A stretch of 17,500 bases of DNA from contig NC_091550.1 of assembly GCF_042767895.1 (NCBI RefSeq), forward strand, positions 26,394,954 to 26,412,453. Direction: 5' to 3'. Below, one piece after another: positions 1-9,569 of this stretch. Source of the DNA: Penaeus vannamei (Eukaryota > Arthropoda > Malacostraca > Decapoda > Penaeidae). Positions within the stretch are counted from its first letter, which is position 1; each line of letters starts with the position of its first letter. The translations under genes and the position numbers were made by a program. Below the pieces are notes generated by a model. That model was not told the DNA's origin and searched no databases. It worked only from the letters and a program-made list of their open reading frames with translations.

Positions 1-268
1 AATAGAAATAATAATAACATCATTATCATTGCCATTATAATTATTACTATTGTCACTAGTAATTCTAAAATTATTAATTTAGCTATTATCATTATAAAAA
101 TAGTTATAATGATGAAAATAGCTATAATTACCTTCATAATCATTATAACTGCATGATGATAATCATGATGATAATCATGATGATAATGACTATAATAATA
201 ATAATCTTAAAAATAATGACAGTCATGATAATAATGGTGATAATAATTATTATCCAGTCCATTTATTA
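1..268 (-). repeat. Satellite subfamily II, partial unit, minus orientation
   Basis: Read on the minus strand, this stretch follows the plus-oriented units of 7.1-17.4 kb almost base for base: AAATGGACTGGATAATAATT, then the triplet-like B block, the AGTTATAATG/CATTATAACT inverted pair and the TTTTAGAAATAATAATGAC-like segment. It carries the CTAGTGACAATAGTAAT variant also seen near 14780. It ends abruptly at the A/B boundary (CCAGTCCATTTAT), where retrotransposon coding sequence begins. No gene. Confidence 0.88.
152..187. repeat. 12-bp tandem repeat, three copies
   Basis: CATGATGATAAT is repeated three times head to tail (152-163, 164-175, 176-187) inside the B block of the satellite unit. 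It is a local microsatellite-like expansion nested in the larger repeat. Confidence 0.8.
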
Positions 269-2447
269 TGGGTTACCTATGTAAAGATTTTGCAGGTTAA
301 TGTGACGACGGATTTGGAGGGCTTTGGTTTTGTTACTGTTGATTTTGAGTCCGAGTTCTTTACAGGTCGACTCGAGGAGATTGAGAGCGAGTTGAGCATT
401 GACATACCTGTTCCTTCCTGTGACAACTAATTGTAAATCATCAGCGTAGGCTAGAAGATGCGTATTGTTTGGGAAGGGGATTTCTACTAGTTTAACAATT
501 AGGAGGTTGAAAAGAAAAGGGCCCAGGAGGCCGCCTTGAGGTGTACCAGTTTCAAAGGGGTAGAAGTCAGAAGTGTGTCCCTGGAATCTTACTCGAGCTT
601 TCCTGTTTGAGAGGTAGTCCTTGACCCATTTGAGAACCTTGCCCTTTACGCCTTTCTCAGCAAGTGCGTGTAGTATGGCATCATGGTTGGCAAGCTCGAA
701 GGCTTTTTCTAGATCGAGGAATACAATCACACTGTCGTTGCCGTCAGTTAAGGACAGGAGGGTAGCGATGTTGTCTGTTGTGCCTGTTCCTTTTTCATAG
801 GCCAAAATATGTGGATGGAGGGATGGAATGATGTGTTGTAAGCGATGGAGCACAGCACGTTCCATGGTTTTACCTATGCAGGAAAGTAGCGAGATAGGTC
901 GGAAGGCATTAGTACTGTCACGTTTGGGTATTGGTATTAAGTTGGCAGATTTCCAGGCTTGGGGCAAGGTTCCTTGGTGATATGAGGCATTAAATAGTCT
1001 GAGCAGTGTGCCCATACTTGAGGGCCCTAAGTGGTGGAGCATAGAATAGGGTATTTTATCAATACCTGGGGTTGTGTCTTTAGAAGTCTTTGTATCTTTC
1101 TCGAGTTCAGTTAATGTGAAAGGTGTGTCACTTTGGGCAGGTGAGTCTATAGCTATTTGAATGACTTGTTGTCGGATGGGCTTCAGCTGTTGTAGCTTCC
1201 TTGAAACGGATGCAGGCAGTTGGGTGGATGAACAGCGCGTGGCAAAGGAGAGTGCAAGTCTGTTGGCTTCTGAGTGAGGATGAGGATGTGGTGCGGGCAT
1301 TGAGCGTTTTGCTCCTGATGCCAGTCGTAGATTGGTCCACATCTCTTTCAAGGATGTATGAGCAGTTATCGTTTCACACCAAGATAACCAGGCTTTGGCT
1401 TTTATTTCTGAGATTTCCATTTTGACAAGACGTCGTAAGGTGCGAAAAGATTCTAAGATGGTTGGAGAATGGGATCGGTGGAGAGCTTTGCGGAACATGT
1501 TCATTCTATGCTTGAGTTCATGTATCCGGTCGTTGTAGAACCAGCAGTTCTTGTGCGCATGAAGAGTGACATTGGTGAGGGGAATGCTGCTCTTAGTAGC
1601 ATTGTGAATGGCATTAGTGAAATCTTTCTCTAGCTGGGTGGCATCTGACGATGGAATGTAGTTGGAGGCCCATCTCTCCATAGCGTCTGTGAAGAGGGGC
1701 CAGTTCGCTTTTTTGAGATTCCATCTTGGTTTGGGTGGGGGGAGAGTAACCCGCGGAATCCGAACGGTAGTGATAGTGGCAAGGTGGTCAGAAGTTAAAT
1801 AGGGGTGTAGTTTCCAGTCTGCTATAGGGAGGAGAGAGGTGGAGAGAATGGTGAGGTCTAGTACTCCTCCACGGACATGAGTTGCAATACCGTTGTTGAG
1901 GACAGTAACTTCTGAGAAACTGTCCAGCAGTTCATTGATATATAGACCGGTGTCATTCATTTTGTGTGCAGAAGGGGTAGATTGGTCGGTCCAAGAGGGG
2001 TGATGGGCATTAAGATCACCACAGATGAGAGGTGGTTCATTGGCTGTTATGCCAAATCATTCTTCAAGCTCTAGAGAACAATCTGCTCGAGGAGGCCGAT
2101 AAACATTGAAAATGTGGAGGTGTGTTCTGTAGGATTAGTTTGACGCCTATGCTTTCAATGTTTTCTCCACAATCTGGCGGTGGAGTAATCTCTTCACAGG
2201 GTATGGAAGACTTTATAAAAATGGAGATTCCCCGTGACTGATTGGGGATGAAAGGGCTGTGAAACGCTGAGTAGCGGTTAATGGAGAAATTGTTGGAGGC
2301 TGGAAGGAGAGTTTCCTGGAGAACGATGACATCAAAGTTGTCTTCAGTGATTGCTAATGAGAGTGTGGGATAGTTGCACTGAAGGCCAAGAATGTTCCAT
2401 TGTAGAATACTGATGGAGTCTGAAACGGAATGCATAACATTACTCAT
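266..2447 (-). pseudogene. ORF2 remnant: endonuclease-reverse transcriptase of non-LTR element
   Basis: The intact protein would nick target DNA and copy the element RNA from the nick. The likely ATG is at 2447, 31 bp past the ORF1 stop; a second ATG lies at 2435. The endonuclease starts with ILQWNILGL (about 2408), then LQET (about 2321-2310), GDLNAHH (2020-2000) and SDH (1792-1784), which are the metal- and phosphate-binding landmarks of the APE-like fold. The reverse transcriptase follows, with block A FLDLEKAF (about 721-698), GTPQGG (about 547-530) and an intact YADD catalytic box (437-448). Two lesions split the endonuclease: a +1-type frame change between about 2112 and 2145, and an in-frame TGA at 2057-2059 where this family normally continues. 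From 2056 to 266 the frame is open. It ends after LYIGNP at a TAA that overlaps the junction with satellite, so the thumb and C-terminal region are missing. About 725 codons remain of a usual 900 or more. Confidence 0.9.
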
Positions 2448-2478
2448 GATGTGATGATGTAAGGGTAAAATTAGTGGT

Positions 2479-3853
2479 TTAATTGAGCTCTTGCGTGGTC
2501 CTGAGTTCATGAGGTTGGTCTGGAATGTGTAAGATTGGTGGAGAGCTGGCGGAAGAGTGGAGTTGTGCCGATTGTTGTGCAGGCGTTGGATTACAGAGGC
2601 TTGTCTGATTAATCCTGTGAGAAGATGTAGGAAGAGGTGGAAAGTCTTCTGATGATGCAACGACCGAGGTAATTGTACCAGTATCCTGCTGTACAGGTTC
2701 AGAAGGCATGGATTCTTGGGATGAGGAGGATGTGTTCTTGTGTGGTAAGATGGCAAGGATGTTGTCAATGAGAGTTTGTAAGTGGGAGTGAGGAATAGAG
2801 TGACCCAGGGCTAAAAGGCCAAGTTGAATGGTATTCACTAGGAATGATCCAATCAGTTCAGGAGGAGCTAAGGAAATTGGTGCTTTGTGACTCATGAAGG
2901 GCTGTGAGACTGGGGAGGTGGCAACTGGTGCAGGAGCAGGAGTAGATAAGGTATGCAGGTTAGCAGCAATAGAAGCTTTGATTGGTTCATGGCTGAGAGC
3001 AGAAGTGTTGAGGTGTTGTGGTTCTCTTGGTTTGCTCCAATCATGGATCTTTCTCGTGAAGGTTCGAGGCTGAGGGTGCTGCCCTTTTACAGAAGAATCA
3101 GGCTTTGATAGCAGAGAGCGTCTCATCTCACAGCAGAGGTTCCATGCGTGGTATTTGCCTCCACAGTTTGGGCATTTTGGTTCGGTCTGCTCGCCGTTTT
3201 TGAATTTGGTGAGGCAATTGTCTGTTGGGTGACATTTTGAGCAGATTGCACAGCGTGCAGCAACTTTACTTTGGTTGCGGTGATGTCCATAGCGCTGCAA
3301 GTTGTAGCACCGGAGTGGTTCTGGGATGTATTTGCGAGTTCTAAAGGTCCCAAATATGCCCAGATTGATTTCATCAGGGGGTTCTCTTGACATGACCAGG
3401 AGAACTTGGCGCGTCTCCTCCTTGATTGGGCGGTATATACAACGTTCAGCAGAGATGACGTCTGGGAGGTCTGTAAGGCGTTGAAGTGGAAAGCCTATGA
3501 GGATTTTTTCTAAAAATTGCTCTGAATTTTCTGGGTTCAGGAACATAAGAGGTAATATTGACAATCTTGCCTGAAGCTAGGGTGGTAAGTGAGTCCAACA
3601 ACGTGCGTGTAGAATCAGTCTTCGGAGTGAGAATGAAGTGGCCATCATTGGTAATTGCTGTGGTGACATCTATAGAAGGGAACTCTAATAAAAAAAAAAG
3701 AATGAGATGAATGAGATCATTGACATAAAAATGGAACTCTCTGCACTGTTTGGCATGAAAGTTATCAGTTTGGCGTGCGCGCTCTCGACAAGAAGACAAT
3801 CTCGAATTGGCTACAACAATGGACGGCAACTCGCGGTCCTTGCCAGAAGGAGG
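2479..3853 (-). pseudogene. ORF1 remnant: gag-like nucleic-acid-binding protein of non-LTR element
   Basis: ORF1 proteins of this group coat the element RNA and act as nucleic acid chaperones. The main open frame covers 2479-3564. Its CCHC cluster lies at 3133-3309: knuckle 2 (C105, C108, H112, C117, counting from a TTG at 3564) and knuckle 3 (C131, C134, H139, C144) are complete. Knuckle 1 keeps C86 and H94 but has Leu at 89 and Ser at 99 where Cys is expected. The stretch before it (about 3310-3560) resembles the RNA-recognition-like region of Jockey ORF1 proteins; the Pro/Ser/Thr-rich tail after it runs to the stop at 2479. Upstream homologous sequence continues in a different frame (3446 to about 3853), so a +1-type frame change lies near 3525-3565. 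Neither frame has a credible ATG start. A homopolymer (about 3691-3700) may be a further slip site. Non-functional. Confidence 0.82.
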
Positions 3854-4113
3854 TAGCTTCTCTCATTCACAATAAATGTGAAAATTTGATCAGAAGACCC
3901 TCCGGTGGAATTGGAGCCAACGCTAAACAGGATATCGCCACCCTTGCTGGGACGAGTTGTGATCAGCTGCAGCTGCCGCGCGCTTGGTAGTGGATAGTTT
4001 TGTGCCTACATGATTTAGTAATGCAAACTTTCTCTTTCAGAACCCTAAGGTTCTTTCAAAACTATGTTTCGGGTTTCCATGTAAGCCCTATTGTATTGTC
4101 TCTCTTTGTCAGC
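3854..4113 (-). other. 5' region of the retrotransposon (leader and possible ORF1 N-terminal remnant)
   Basis: This is non-satellite sequence of balanced composition between recognisable ORF1 and the satellite. A third minus frame is open for about 64 codons (4005 to 3814) and contains ITTRPSKGGDILFSVG, which looks more like protein than UTR. It could be the N-terminus of ORF1, displaced by another frameshift, but I cannot confirm this from sequence alone. The outer 110 bp includes a short palindrome, GAACCCTAAGGTTC (about 4040-4053). No promoter motif is convincing. Confidence 0.45.
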
Positions 4114-4522
4114 AAATATTAATGATAATAATGACAATAATGATAATTATAGAGCCCATTCATGATGAAAATATGCAAAAATTAATTAAATCACAGAAGT
4201 CGATCAACCCTTATGAGAGAATAGACGAAAATTTTGCAAATAATCCCATTGATATTGACAATAATGATTATAATAATGATAACAATAATAAAACATTAAT
4301 TATAATGATAATTTGGATAATGAAATATTAATATTACTATTTCAGTTATCATTATTGTTATAATCATTATTAAAATAGTTATAATGATGAAAATGGCATA
4401 ATAATTATTGCGATAATTAATATAATGATATCAATTATGATATTAATGGCGATAATTAATATAATGATATTAATTATGATATTAATGTCAATAATGATAA
4501 TAATGATGATAATAATTATAAA
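4114..4522 (-). repeat. Subfamily I unit, first and most diverged copy
   Basis: The unit starts where the retrotransposon ends, partway through a B block. An A block follows at about 4151-4240 (GAGCCCATTCATGATG, AAGTCGA, GAGAGAATAGACGAAAATTTT). Its B block is shortened and contains the 39-bp duplication listed separately. The distance to the next A block is only about 370 bp. Confidence 0.75.
4410..4487. repeat. 39-bp direct duplication inside a satellite unit
   Basis: Two adjacent 39-bp copies (4410-4448, 4449-4487) start GCGATAATTAATATAATGAT and differ at one visible position (ATATCAAT versus ATATTAAT). This is a small nested tandem duplication. Confidence 0.85.
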
Positions 4523-5109
4523 GCCCATCCATAATGAAAAAGGCCAAAGGTAAAATATTCCCAAAAGTAGAAAAAACAGCGAAATCTAGGGAAATTTAGA
4601 TTTTTGAGGAAATAGTCGAAAAAAAAACTTTTTCGAGTTAAAATGATAATTTTGATGATTTTAGCAATAATTCTGCTAATTATGATGATTTTCATGATAA
4701 CCCCCTTAATAATGATAATAATGACGATAATAATGATAATTATGACAATAATTATGATAATTATGACAATAATTATGATAATTATAATAAAATGATGATT
4801 ATAATGATAATTTCCGTAATTATTGTAATAATAGCAATAATCAAAAATATGCCAATGATTTTCATAATAATAATAATAACGATAATGATAATAGGAATAA
4901 TAATAGAAATAATTATAATATCGCTATTATTGTTATCATAATTATGATTATCGTTGTTATTATTTCTAATTATTGTTATTAACATTATGAAAATAACTAT
5001 AATGATATAAATGACATTAATGATTAAGATAATAATTATTATAATGATTATATTAATGGTAATTATGGCGATAATTACTTTAATGATAATAATGATGATA
5101 AGGTAAATC
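4523..5109 (-). repeat. Subfamily I unit
   Basis: The A block at 4523-4640 includes GAAAAAGGCCAAAGGTAAAA, GCGAAATCTAGGG and a hairpin-capable CGAAAAA (4617-4623)/TTTTTCG (4629-4635) pair. A full-length B block follows. Length 587 bp. Confidence 0.85.
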
Positions 5110-5702
5110 CCATCCATAATGGAGAAAATGGATAAAAGTAAAAAAAAAAAAAAATCGAAAAAACGGTGAAATCTAGGAAAATATAGGCTTTTCAGAAAAT
5201 AGTCGGAAAACTCCCTTTTTCGAGTGTAAAGCATAATGATGATGATTCTAGCAATAATACTGCTAATTATGATTTTGATAATAATCCCAATAACAATGAC
5301 AATAATGACGACAAAAATGATAATTATGGCAATAATTATGATAATTATAATAAAAGAATAATCGTAATGATAATTTGCGTAATTATGGATATGATAGCAA
5401 TAATCAACAATATTCTAATGATTTTCATAATAATAATATCAATAATGATAATGATAATTAAAAAATAATAGAAATAATCATAATATCGCTATTATTGTTA
5501 TTATAATTATTATTATTGTTGTTATTTCTAAAATTATCATTATAAAAATAGTTATAATGATAAAAATGACATTCATGACTAATATAATAATTATAATAAT
5601 GATTATATTAAGGGTAATTATGGCGATTATTACTATAATGAAAATAATGTTGATATTAATGACAATAATGATAATTTTAATGATGATAATAATGATTATA
5701 AA
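5110..5702 (-). repeat. Subfamily I unit
   Basis: The A block starts CATCCATAATGGAGAAAATGG and contains an A-tract of about 15 bases (near 5140-5155) and CTCCCTTTTTCGAG, where the hairpin pair is degraded. Length 593 bp. Confidence 0.85.
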
Positions 5703-6256
5703 GCCCATCCATAATTAAAAAATAACAGCGTCGAAATAACAGCGAAATCTACCGACATATAGCCGTTTGAGAAAATAATCGGGAAAAAAAAACTTTTTCG
5801 AGTTTAAATGAAAATTATGATGATTTTAGCAAAATTTCTGCAATTAATAATGACAATAATGACAATAATAATGATAATTATATCATTAACTTTGATAATT
5901 ATAATAAAATCATAATTATAATGATAATTGGCGTTATTAATGCAATAATTGCAATAATCAACAATATTCTAATGATTTTCTTGTTAATAACAATGACAAT
6001 AAAAATAATAATAGAAATAATCATCATATCGCTTTTATTATTATTATAATTATTATTATTGTTGTTATTATTTCTAAAATTATCATTACCGTTATTATCA
6101 TTATAAAAATAGTTATAATGATGTAAATGACATTAATAATTAAAATGATAACTATAATAATTATTATATTAAGGGCAATTATGGCGATAATTACTAGAAT
6201 GACAATAATGATCATATTATTGGCAATAATGATAATAATGATGATAAAAATGATAA
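5703..6256 (-). repeat. Subfamily I unit
   Basis: The A block has an altered start (CCATAATTAAAAAATAACAG) and keeps AAACTTTTTCGAGTTTAAA. Length 554 bp. The B block matches its neighbours. Confidence 0.85.
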
Positions 6257-6851
6257 AGCCCATCCATAATGAAAAAGTCTTTTCAGAGAAAAGTCGACTC
6301 CCCACCCCTTTTTCGAGTTTAAAGGATAATTATGATGATTTTAGCAATAATTCTGCTAATCATAATGATTTTGATGATAATGCCATTAATAATGACAATA
6401 ATGATAATTATGACATTAATTATGATAATTATAAAAAATGATAATTATAATGATAATTTGCGTAATTCATGCAATAATAGCAATAATCAGCAATATTCTA
6501 ATATTTTTCATTATGATAAAAATAATAATGACGATAATGATAATAAAGATAATAATAGAAATAATCATAATATCGCTATTATTGTTATTATAACTATTAT
6601 TATTGTCGTTATTATTTCTAAAATTATCAATATAAGAAAAAGTTATAATGATGAAAATGACATTAATGATTAAGATAATAACTATTACAATGATTATATT
6701 AGGGGGAATTATGGCGATCATTACTATAATGATAATAACGATGATATTAATGGCAATAATGATAATAATGATGATATTAATGGCAATAATGATATTAATG
6801 ATGATATCAATGGCAATAATGATAATAAGGAGGATAATGATAATTATTAAG
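6257..6851 (-). repeat. Subfamily I unit with shortened A block
   Basis: The A block is shortened: GAAAAAGTCTTTTCAGAGAA runs straight into GTCGACTCCCCACCCCTTTT, and the CTAGATTT-type centre is missing. The B block ends in a 30-bp tandem repeat (6740-6829). Confidence 0.84.
6740..6829. repeat. 30-bp tandem repeat, three copies
   Basis: Three copies of a 30-mer beginning GATGATATTAATGGCAATAA lie at 6740, 6770 and 6800 with one or two changes each, just before the A block of the next unit. Confidence 0.85.
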
Positions 6852-7084
6852 GCTATCCATAATGAAAAAAGGCTAGAATAAAAAAAATCCGAAAAGTCGA
6901 AAAAAATAGCAAAATCTAGTAATCTTTTGAGAGAATGGTCGAAAAATCCCTTTTTCCAGTTTAAAGGATATTTATGAGGATTTCAGCAAGAATTCTGCTA
7001 ATTATGATGATTTTCATGATAATCCCATTAATGATGACAATAATAATGATAATCATAACAGTAATTATGATAATTATGACATTA
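6852..7084 (-). repeat. Subfamily I partial unit ending at orientation switch
   Basis: The A block (6852-6960: GGCTATCCATAATGAAAAAA, GCAAAATCTAGTAATC, TCCCTTTTTCCAG) and the first part of the reversed B block are present. Near 7078-7096 minus-oriented homology stops and plus-oriented homology begins. Confidence 0.82.
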
Positions 7085-7464
7085 AATATAATAATTATTA
7101 TCATCATTATTATCATTATTGTCATTATTTTTATGATTATTATCATTATAGTCATTATAATGATTATCATCATTATTATTATCATTATTGCAGTTATAAT
7201 AAATATTATGCTAATTCTTACAGCTATATTCATCATTATAACTATTTTTATAATGATAGTAGCAAAAATGATAATTTTAGAAATTATAATGACAATAGTA
7301 ATAATTATAATGACAATGATAATGATTTTATTATTTCTATATTCATTATTAGTATAAAAATACTGGAATAGAGTTGATTGTTGTTCTTATTGCAATTATT
7401 ATCAAAATTATCATTATAATTATGATTTTATCATTATTATTGTCATTATCATCATATCATACGC
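7085..7464 (+). repeat. Subfamily II partial unit, B block only
   Basis: The unit starts at the A/B boundary (ATAATAATTATTATCATC) just after the orientation switch. It carries the ATTCTTACAGCT and GATAGTAGCAAAAATGATAA variants shared with copies near 9240 and 11876. It lacks the conserved B-block end and jumps into the middle of an A block at about 7464. Confidence 0.82.
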
Positions 7465-8037
7465 TAGATTTTTCCGTTTTTTTTTTTTTTTTTTTTGACT
7501 TATGGGATTGTATTACTTTTGGCCTATATAACTTTTGGCCTTCATTTCATTATAAATGGACTGGATAAAAATTATTATCATCATTATTATTATTAGTCAT
7601 TATTGTTTTAAATATTATCATTGTAGTCATTATCATCATGATTATCATCATTATTATCATTATTGCTGTTATAATGATTATTATGCTAATTATTATAGTT
7701 ATTTTCATTATAACTATTCTTATAATGATAATAGCAATAATGATAATTTTAGAAATAATAATGACAATAGTAATAATCATAATGACAATGATAATGATAT
7801 TACCATTTCTATTGTCATTATTAGTATGAAAATCACTGGAATAGAGTTGATTATTGCTATTATTGCAGTGATTATCAAAATCATCATTATAATTATTTTG
7901 TCATTATTATCATTATTATTGTCATTATCATTGTCATTTCCATCATAATCATCATCACTATTTTATATAATGAAGGAATTATCATGAAAATCATCACAAT
8001 TACCTGAATTAATGTTAAAATCCTCATAATTACTAAT
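7465..8037 (+). repeat. Subfamily II unit lacking the GCGAAAAA part of its A block
   Basis: It begins ACGCTAGATTTTTCCG, followed by an expanded T-tract of about 20 bases (about 7478-7497). CTTTTGGCCT occurs twice (about 7517 and 7534), a small local duplication. The B block is full and ends with the conserved lead-in. Confidence 0.85.
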
Positions 8038-8645
8038 AAAAAGCGAAAAAGGTTTTTTCGACGTTTTTCTCATAGAGCTGTAATACGCTAGATTTTGCCT
8101 TTTTTCGACTTATGGGATTTTATTACTTTTCGCCTTAATTTCATTATAAATGGACTGGATAATTATCATCATCATTATTATCATTACTGTCATTATTTTT
8201 ATGATTATTATCATCATAATTATAGTCATTATAATCATAATTATCATCATTATTATCATCATTATTGCAGTTATAATGATTATTATGCTAATTATTATAG
8301 GTAATTTCATCATTATAACTATTTTTATAATGATAAAAGCAATTATGATAATTTTAAAAATAATAATGACAATAGTAATAATTATAATGATAATGATAAT
8401 GATGTTATTATTTTTATTGTCATTATTAGTATGATAATTATTGGAATAGAGTTGATTATTGCTATTATTGCAGTAATTGTCAAAATTATCATTATAATTA
8501 TGATTTAATCATTATTATCATTATTATTGTCATTATCATTGTCATTAACATCATAATTATCATCATTATTGTATATAATGAAGGAATTATCATGAAAATC
8601 ATCACAATTACCTGAATAAATGTTAAAATCCTTATAATTACCAAT
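8038..8645 (+). repeat. Subfamily II unit, near full length
   Basis: The A block contains a 7-bp hairpin pair CGAAAAA (8044-8050)/TTTTTCG (8054-8060). The B block contains arms CATTATAA/TTATAATG (8311-8332). Length 608 bp, a good reference copy. Confidence 0.88.
8044..8060 (+). other. Representative conserved hairpin element of the A block
   Basis: CGAAAAA and TTTTTCG form a 7-bp perfect inverted pair with a 3-base loop. Equivalent pairs with varying loop length recur in most plus-oriented A blocks (for example after 10518, 11696, 13372, 14479, 15261) and, in reverse, at 4617-4635. The element is deleted in the units at 10039 and 16919 and eroded in several subfamily I units. Function unknown. 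Confidence 0.6.
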
Positions 8646-8995
8646 AAAAAGCGAAAAAACGTTTTTTTTTTTTTTTACGTTTCTCTCAAAAGTCTGTGAT
8701 AAGCAAAAACGATAATTTTAGAAATAATAATGACAATAGTAATTTATTATAATGACAATGATAATGATATTATTTCTATTGTCATTATTAGTATGATAAT
8801 TATTGGAATAGAGTTGCTTATTGCTATTATCGCAGTAATTATCGAAATTATCATAATAATTATGATTTTATCATCATTGTCATTATTATTGTCATTATCA
8901 TCATAATTATCATCATTATTGTATATAATGAAGGAATTATCATGAAAATTTGTATAATTACCTGAATTAATGTTAAAATCCTCATAATTACCAAT
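8646..8995 (+). repeat. Subfamily II unit with large internal deletion
   Basis: After AAGTCTGTGATAAGCAAAAA the sequence passes straight to ACGATAATTTTAGAAATAAT. This skips most of the A block and the first half of the B block, leaving a unit of only 350 bp. Confidence 0.86.
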
Positions 8996-9569
8996 AAAAA
9001 GCGAAAGGTTTTTTTTCGACGTTTCTCTCAAAAGGCTGCAATACACTAGATTTTGCCGTTTTTTCGACTTTTGGGATTTTATTACTTTTGGCATTTATTT
9101 CATTATAAATGGACTGGATAATAATTATTATCATCATTATTGTCATTATTGTCATTTTTTTATGATTATTCTTTATAGTCGTTATCATGATTATCATCAT
9201 TATTATTATCATTAATGCAGTTATAATGATTATCATGTTCATTCTTACAGCTAATTTCATTATTATAACTATTTTTATAATGATAGTAGCAAAAATGATA
9301 ATTTTAGAAATAATAATGACAATAGTAATAATCATAATGATTGTCATTATTAGTATGAAAATTATTGGAATAGAGTTGATTATTGCTATTATTGCAGTAA
9401 TTATCAAAATTATCATTATAGTTATGATTTTATCATTACTATAATTATTATTGTCATTATCATTGTCATTATCATCATAATTATCATCATTATTGTATAT
9501 AATGAAGGAATTATCATGAAAATCATCACAATTACCCGAATTAATGTTAAAATCCTCACAATTACCAAT
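8996..9569 (+). repeat. Subfamily II unit
   Basis: The complete A block starts AAAAAGCGAAAGG. The B block carries the ATTCTTACAGCT and GATAGTAGCAAAAATGATAA variants also present near 7213 and 7255. Length 574 bp. Confidence 0.87.

Larger units (their letters stand above)
269..4113 (-). mobile_element. Jockey/I-type non-LTR retrotransposon, degenerate and 3'-truncated
   Basis: On the minus strand this segment reads, 5' to 3': a non-satellite leader, ORF1 with CCHC zinc knuckles, a 31-bp gap, then ORF2 with an apurinic-type endonuclease followed by a reverse transcriptase. That order is diagnostic of the Jockey/I group of non-LTR retrotransposons. Base composition changes sharply from A+T-rich satellite to near-balanced sequence at both edges. 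The left edge (3' end of the element) cuts ORF2 inside the region after the RT palm; no C-terminal region, 3' UTR or A-rich tail follows. The right edge, near 4110-4118, is placed where recognisable satellite resumes, and whether the true element 5' end is preserved is unknown. I see no target-site duplication. Both ORFs carry inactivating changes, so this is a dead copy. Assignment to Jockey rather than another I-group clade needs a tree. Confidence 0.9.
4114..7084 (-). repeat. Satellite subfamily I array, minus orientation
   Basis: Five recurrences of the A-block motif AAGCCCATCCATAATGA or variants (about 4523, 5110, 5703, 6257, 6852) at spacings of 554-595 bp define the array. A more diverged start lies near 4153. 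The motif is the reverse complement of the subfamily II TCATTATAAATGGACTGG segment with consistent differences (CCCATCCAT in place of CAGTCCATTTAT). The B block carries subfamily-specific changes such as CAACAATATTCTAATGATTT in place of CAACTCTATTCCAATAATTT. The array holds no gene: its open frames consist almost wholly of Ile, Met, Asn, Asp and Tyr. Confidence 0.88.

Noticed and set aside
1201..1425. Plus-strand open frame opposite ORF2
   Set aside because: It lies antisense to the continuous reverse transcriptase region of the retrotransposon and has no recognisable features.
2448..2768. N-terminal extension of ORF2 upstream of 2447
   Set aside because: The frame is open but the sequence there is the shadow of the ORF1 C-terminal tail; the endonuclease begins after the ATG at 2447, just past the ORF1 stop.
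3775..3990. Plus-strand open frame of 71 codons opposite the ORF1 5' region
   Set aside because: It is antisense to the element's own coding direction, with no motif; best explained as chance.
4040..4053. CCTAA inside the palindrome as a telomeric repeat
   Set aside because: There is a single occurrence only; arthropod telomeres need tandem TTAGG arrays.
270..4084. GGGTTACCTATGTAA (270-284) and GGGTTTCCATGTAA (4071-4084) as a target-site duplication
   Set aside because: The left copy lies within ORF2 codons and the two differ; the resemblance is likely chance.
4030..4106. Pyrimidine tract plus AG sequences (TTTCTCTTTCAG, CTCTCTTTGTCAG) as plus-strand splice acceptors
   Set aside because: There is no exon with coding potential downstream on the plus strand; such matches are common by chance.
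269..4113. LTR retrotransposon or endogenous virus
   Set aside because: There are no long terminal repeats, protease, integrase or envelope; an apurinic-type endonuclease precedes the RT, which is the non-LTR layout.
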